Below are positions 5,208-8,406 of a stretch of 8,406 nucleotides of DNA, in pieces. The number at the start of each line of letters is the position of its first letter. Positions within the stretch are counted from its first letter, which is position 1. Where the stretch lies: positions 1-8,406 of the forward strand of contig JAAAOH010000328.1 in assembly GCA_009908925.1 (NCBI GenBank), read 5' to 3'. The position numbers and the translations under genes were made by a program. Origin of the DNA: Spirochaetota bacterium. GTDB taxonomy: Bacteria > Spirochaetota > Spirochaetia > DSM-27196 > PWMO01. The notes under the pieces are model-generated. The model saw nothing but the letters and a program-made list of their open reading frames with translations. It had not been told where the DNA came from and ran no database searches.

Positions 5208-7949
5208 CTACCGCAGCGCCTTCATCAGAAACTCGAGCCGCGTTTTCAGGGCGTCGGCAATCTTGTGGTTCGGATGGTAGCCAGAGAGTGATTGTATATA
5301 GCCGAAGGTGTCGCGCAGGCGCTTGGGTGTAACCCTCAGGGGCTCGCCCCCCTCTTCGGCCTCCCGTCCCATGCCGTAGCGCTCGATGTCGGCCCGGAGT
5401 CCCGGCCGCCCGGTCAGCCGCGCCTTGATGGTCTCGATGCGCAGTCGAATGTCGCTCTCGAGGAAGGCGCGGTTCTGCTGTTCCGGCAGGTCGCCGGTAA
5501 GCTGGACGAGATAATCGAACATCGCGGCCCGTCGCTGCCACTCGTCCTCGGGCTCCTCGTCGGGTTCGCCGGCCCCGCCGGGCTCCTCGTCGGGTTCGCC
5601 GGCCCCGCCGGGCTCCTCGACGCCTTGTTCGCCGGTGCCCGCTTCCCCGGCGGGTTTTTCCTCCGTCGCTGCTTCCTCGTCCCGCTCCGGCTCCCCCTGG
5701 GGGGCCTGCTCCCCTGGCAACTCCTCCTCCCCGGGCAGCTCTTCCTCCCCGGGCGGCTCTTCCTCCGACGGCGGCGCCTGGGGGGCGAGTCCTTCGGGCG
5801 GCTGCACGCCCTCCGGCGGGGCGTGAAATACAAAGGTCGGAGCGGGCCACGGCGGCGCAGCGCCCTCCCCCGACTGCCGGTCCGATTCCTGCCGGGCCGC
5901 TTCCTGCGGAGCCGGCGGCTGCTGCGCGGGCTGCTGATGTATGTGATACGTCTGTGACGGTGGCGGATACTGAGGCGGCGGATATTGCGGGGGCGGGTAC
6001 TGCGGATATTGCGGCGGCAGCTGGGCCGGGTACGGGGGCGGGGGCGGAGGCTGGCGGTACTGGGGCTCAGCCTCGTTGTGCCAGGGTGAGGCGCCGGGAT
6101 GCTCGGGGGGCGGATAGCTCGGCGGCCCGGAGGCGGCCGGTTGCCGCTGTGGCGGAGACTCACGACGCTCGCCCTCGGCCATTCTCAACAGTGAGGGATA
6201 GTGCTGGTGAGCAGAAAGGGCCTCCCAGTCCGGCTCTTCAGGGGGCTCCGCCTCTGCTTCCTCGATGTCCTGCTCGAAGTGCTCGGCGGTGAAGTCGAGA
6301 ATCGGAATCGAGTCCTCTTCGAGTCCGGCAAGCTCATCGATCTCCATCTCGTCCTTGACCTCTTTCGCCTCGCCCTCCTCGGCTTCTCGCGCGAGGTCGC
6401 CGAGCTTCTCGAGGTTACGTTGCCAGGCCTCGTTGTGGTCGGCCTGATAGGTGCTGACGATGTCCTCGTAAATCGCGAGGCTCTCATTGATGGCCGAGAG
6501 GTCCTCCGGATTGGCACGATTACCCTGCAGGCTTATGAGCTCCTCGGCCGAGTGTAGCGCCTCGTCGCGCTCACCCTGCGCCCGATACGCCCTGGCGAGG
6601 TGGGAAAGCACCGCTCCATGCTCGGGATACTCGGCCCGCAGTTTCTGCAGGAGGCGTACGGCTGCATCGACTTTGCCCCGCGCGATGAGGATGTCGGCGC
6701 GCAGAAGGTGACCTTCGGGATCGCCCGGCACCCGCTCGAGATAGCCTTTCAGTTCGTGTGCCGCCTCCTCGTAGCGCTCCTCGGACACGAAGAAGCGCGC
6801 AAGGTCGAGACGATGGCTGTGGTGCTTTGAATCGGCAGCCTCCAGCCGTTGGAAGCAGTCTTTGGCCTCCTCCTCACGCGCGGTGCGGAAATACACCAGC
6901 CCGAGGAGGTGCAGCGCGCTCGGCTCGTCATGCTCGAGTCGGAGCACGGTCTGGAGCTCTTCCTCGGCCTCCCACAGGCGCTCGCGCGCGGCAAGGCTTT
7001 CCGCACGAGCCCGCCGGAAGTCCACGCGGTCGGGAAAGGCGGATACGACCTCCCCCAGCACCTCGGGCACATCCTCGCGGTCGTCGCGGCCCGAGAGCAC
7101 GAGGACGATATTGCCCGCCGCGTGCTCGTATCGGGGATTCAGGCGAAGCGCCTCGCGAAGATGGTCGACGGCCGCATCGAGCTCCCCGCGCTGCATCTGT
7201 ATCGTGGCAGCGTTGTTGTGCGCAATTGCGTTCTCGGGGTTTATGCGGAGGATCTCCTGATAGGCGCGCAGCGACTCCCCGAGCCGACCGAGGCGGTCGA
7301 GGACCACGCCGCGGTTTATCAGCGCATCGACCCATCCGGGACGGCTCCGCAACGCGCGGCCGAAGGATTCCGCGGCCGCCTCGAGATCACCCTCCCGCTC
7401 CTGGGCCAGACCGATGTTGTAGTGCAGCCCGGGGTGATTGGGATCGTGGTACAGCCCACGCTGGAAGACATCGCGGGCCTTCGTGTGGTCGCCCTGCGCC
7501 GCGAGCAGATTGCCGAGATTGTTGTATGCCGGCAGGAATGCAGGATCGAGCTCGATTGCCTTCTCGTAGGCAGCGGCGGCCTCGTCGATATCACCCGCAA
7601 CCTTGTAGACGTTCGCAAGGTTGTAGCGCAGGTCGGCCCGTTCGGGGTTCAGGTTGATTGCCGAGCGAATGGCCTTCAGGGCGTCCCCGAAACGACCAAG
7701 ACGTCGGTACATGATCCCCAGGTTGTTGAAGGCCTCCGCGTTCTGCCGGTCCTGCTCGATGGCGGCCGAAAACTCCCGCGCTGCCGCGGCGATTTCGCCC
7801 TGCTGCGCGAGCACGGAGCCGAGGAGGATATGAGCCCGCGGTTGAGAGCCGTCAGACTCGAGCTGCTGCTCGAGAAGCTCCCGCGCTACGGAGTAGTCGC
7901 CAATGCGATACGCGTTTCGGGCTCGATGTAAAGCACTGTCGGACTGCAC
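5208..7949 (-). CDS. Large TPR-repeat scaffold protein with Pro/Gln/Glu-rich linker
   Basis: A 913-residue protein without signal peptide or membrane segment, so probably cytoplasmic. Residues about 3-475 are tetratricopeptide repeats. Eight clear 34-residue units run to about 274, for example EAFNNLGIMYRRLGRFGDA at 72-90 and AYNNLGNLLAAQGD at 141-154, and about six more degenerate units follow. TPRs are protein-binding solenoids. After an acidic linker (about 515-580) comes a low-complexity region: proline/glutamine/tyrosine-rich at about 595-720 with QYPPP repeats and a run of six prolines, then Glu/Pro/Gly-rich at about 725-802. The end (about 803-913) is an ordinary charged, probably helical domain that I do not recognise. 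The start is GTG at 7949, 7 nt after GGGAG, and 3 bp after the stop of the FN3 gene, which is in the same frame. A role as an interaction hub is inference; the partner is unknown. Confidence 0.93.
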   Translation of the reverse strand: MQSDSALHRARNAYRIGDYSVARELLEQQLESDGSQPRAHILLGSVLAQQGEIAAAAREFSAAIEQDRQNAEAFNNLGIMYRRLGRFGDALKAIRSAINLNPERADLRYNLANVYKVAGDIDEAAAAYEKAIELDPAFLPAYNNLGNLLAAQGDHTKARDVFQRGLYHDPNHPGLHYNIGLAQEREGDLEAAAESFGRALRSRPGWVDALINRGVVLDRLGRLGESLRAYQEILRINPENAIAHNNAATIQMQRGELDAAVDHLREALRLNPRYEHAAGNIVLVLSGRDDREDVPEVLGEVVSAFPDRVDFRRARAESLAARERLWEAEEELQTVLRLEHDEPSALHLLGLVYFRTAREEEAKDCFQRLEAADSKHHSHRLDLARFFVSEERYEEAAHELKGYLERVPGDPEGHLLRADILIARGKVDAAVRLLQKLRAEYPEHGAVLSHLARAYRAQGERDEALHSAEELISLQGNRANPEDLSAINESLAIYEDIVSTYQADHNEAWQRNLEKLGDLAREAEEGEAKEVKDEMEIDELAGLEEDSIPILDFTAEHFEQDIEEAEAEPPEEPDWEALSAHQHYPSLLRMAEGERRESPPQRQPAASGPPSYPPPEHPGASPWHNEAEPQYRQPPPPPPYPAQLPPQYPQYPPPQYPPPQYPPPSQTYHIHQQPAQQPPAPQEAARQESDRQSGEGAAPPWPAPTFVFHAPPEGVQPPEGLAPQAPPSEEEPPGEEELPGEEELPGEQAPQGEPERDEEAATEEKPAGEAGTGEQGVEEPGGAGEPDEEPGGAGEPDEEPEDEWQRRAAMFDYLVQLTGDLPEQQNRAFLESDIRLRIETIKARLTGRPGLRADIERYGMGREAEEGGEPLRVTPKRLRDTFGYIQSLSGYHPNHKIADALKTRLEFLMKALR
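5551..5619 (-). repeat. 30-bp perfect tandem repeat within the TPR gene
   Basis: Positions 5551-5580 and 5581-5610 are identical 30-bp units, followed by the first 9 bases of a third. Each encodes the decapeptide PGGAGEPDEE in frame (residues about 780-799). Perfect identity, including third positions, points to a recent slippage or duplication event that kept the frame. Confidence 0.95.
5716..5769 (-). repeat. Degenerate 18-bp tandem repeat within the TPR gene
   Basis: Three imperfect 18-bp units (5716-5733, 5734-5751, 5752-5769) encode acidic six-residue repeats of the PGEEEL type, at about residues 728-745. Units differ by a few bases, suggesting an older expansion than the 30-bp repeat. 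Confidence 0.85.
5958..6002 (-). repeat. Three 15-bp units encoding QYPPP
   Basis: Three consecutive 15-bp units encode QYPPP exactly (residues 650-664), while codons differ between units at third positions (for example TAT/TAC and CAG/CAA). The peptide is thus conserved more strictly than the DNA. The surrounding region adds further PPxY-like and polyproline motifs, including six prolines at 634-639. Confidence 0.9.
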
Positions 7950-7952
7950 GAT

Positions 7953-8406
7953 CTATCTCCCGAGGCGAGACGGTCTCGCCGTCACCTCAGAAGATAACAC
8001 GCTTTCGCCGGTCGTGCTCGATACATCCCGCGATGCGACGGCGAAGAAGTACAGCGTGCCGTTGTCCAGGCCGTCTATCGTAACCTCCGACCGGTCGTCG
8101 ATCGCCACGGGTGAATCTCCGATGGATGCCTCGGACCCGAAGTAGCGTCCCGATCGCGTACCGTAGAAGACCGTGTAGCCCTGAAGATCGGCGTCCGGGA
8201 CCCCCTCCCAGCGAAGCGTCACCTCGCCGTCCCCCGGGATCGCCACGATCCTCGCAGGCGGCGAGGGTGGGAGGTCGGGCTCGTAGACAACACGGATATC
8301 CACCAGACGCGGAGTTCGGCTGCGCTCACCACCCGGGAAAAGCTCGGCGCGCACCTGCACGAACCGCCCCTGAGCGGTCGGCTCGAGCTCACGGCCCGGC
8401 TCGAAG
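7953..8406 (-). CDS. Fibronectin type III domain protein (5' part missing)
   Basis: The minus strand is open from the window edge to TAG at 7955-7953, giving 150 visible C-terminal residues; the real start lies beyond the window. Visible residues about 10-42 (RFVQVRAELFPG, then TPRLVDIRVVY) resemble the final strands of a beta-sandwich that often precedes FN3 domains in extracellular proteins. Residues about 49-146 form a fibronectin type III domain: PPARIVAIPGDGEVTLRW, then GYTVFYGTRSGRY, then GLDNGTLYFFAVASRD, with the typical Trp, Tyr and Leu core positions. A short tail, RPSRLGR, follows. FN3 proteins of this kind are usually exported or surface-located, but the signal peptide, if any, is outside the window. 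The TPR gene starts 3 bp downstream, and its ribosome binding site lies inside this gene's last codons. Confidence 0.9.
   Translation of the reverse strand, partial: FEPGRELEPTAQGRFVQVRAELFPGGERSRTPRLVDIRVVYEPDLPPSPPARIVAIPGDGEVTLRWEGVPDADLQGYTVFYGTRSGRYFGSEASIGDSPVAIDDRSEVTIDGLDNGTLYFFAVASRDVSSTTGESVLSSEVTARPSRLGR
7957..7961 (-). promoter_or_regulatory. Ribosome binding site of the TPR gene
   Basis: GGGAG (minus strand) lies 7 nt before the GTG start at 7949 and overlaps the last sense codons of the FN3 gene. It decides the non-ATG start and suggests translational coupling. Confidence 0.7.

Noticed and set aside
6849..7931. 360-codon plus-strand reading frame, with other long frames over 5107-7657
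   Set aside because: All overlap the TPR gene, whose repeats are unmistakable. Their Arg/Pro/Ser-rich compositions reflect codon-position GC bias.

Overview
This GC-rich window (above 60 % G+C by eye) most likely comes from a member of the Spirochaetota. The main clue is the phenylalanyl-tRNA synthetase pair. Both subunits are of the archaeal/eukaryotic genre: a long alpha subunit with N-terminal winged-helix modules, and a short beta subunit lacking the bacterial OB-fold and C-terminal anticodon-binding-like domains. Among bacteria this arrangement is known chiefly from spirochaetes. The lineage call is inference; no rRNA or other strong marker is present.

Layout. On the minus strand, read from about 4270 down to 1, lie tRNA-Ala(CGC) (4199-4271), pheS (2555-4105), pheT (839-2551) and an unrecognised conserved-looking gene that runs off the left edge (1-762). 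pheS and pheT are 3 bp apart, with the pheT ribosome binding site inside the end of pheS, so they are clearly co-translated. A short plus-strand pair occupies 4392-5129: a 117-residue soluble protein of unknown function and, 12 bp later, a 123-residue lipoprotein whose mature part resembles the BamE/SmpA-type small lipoprotein fold. It converges on a second minus-strand unit: a gene ending in a fibronectin type III domain (7953-8406, its 5' part off the right edge), followed 3 bp later by a 913-residue TPR scaffold protein (5208-7949). The TPR protein has a proline/glutamine/tyrosine-rich and acidic low-complexity linker and a small C-terminal domain I do not recognise.

Functionally the left half is translation machinery (Phe-tRNA charging, tRNA-Ala). 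The right half looks like cell-envelope or scaffold material (lipoprotein, FN3 protein, TPR hub). I see no mobile element, CRISPR array, integrase, toxin-antitoxin pair or recognisable defence system. The sequence looks like ordinary chromosomal core and lineage-specific genes. The parts most worth a second look are the lineage-specific proteins: the gene after pheT, the 117-aa/lipoprotein pair, and the FN3-TPR pair separated by a single in-frame stop codon. The longest gene-free stretch is the roughly 120 bp between the tRNA and the 4392 gene, so no gene-free stretch exceeds 300 bp.
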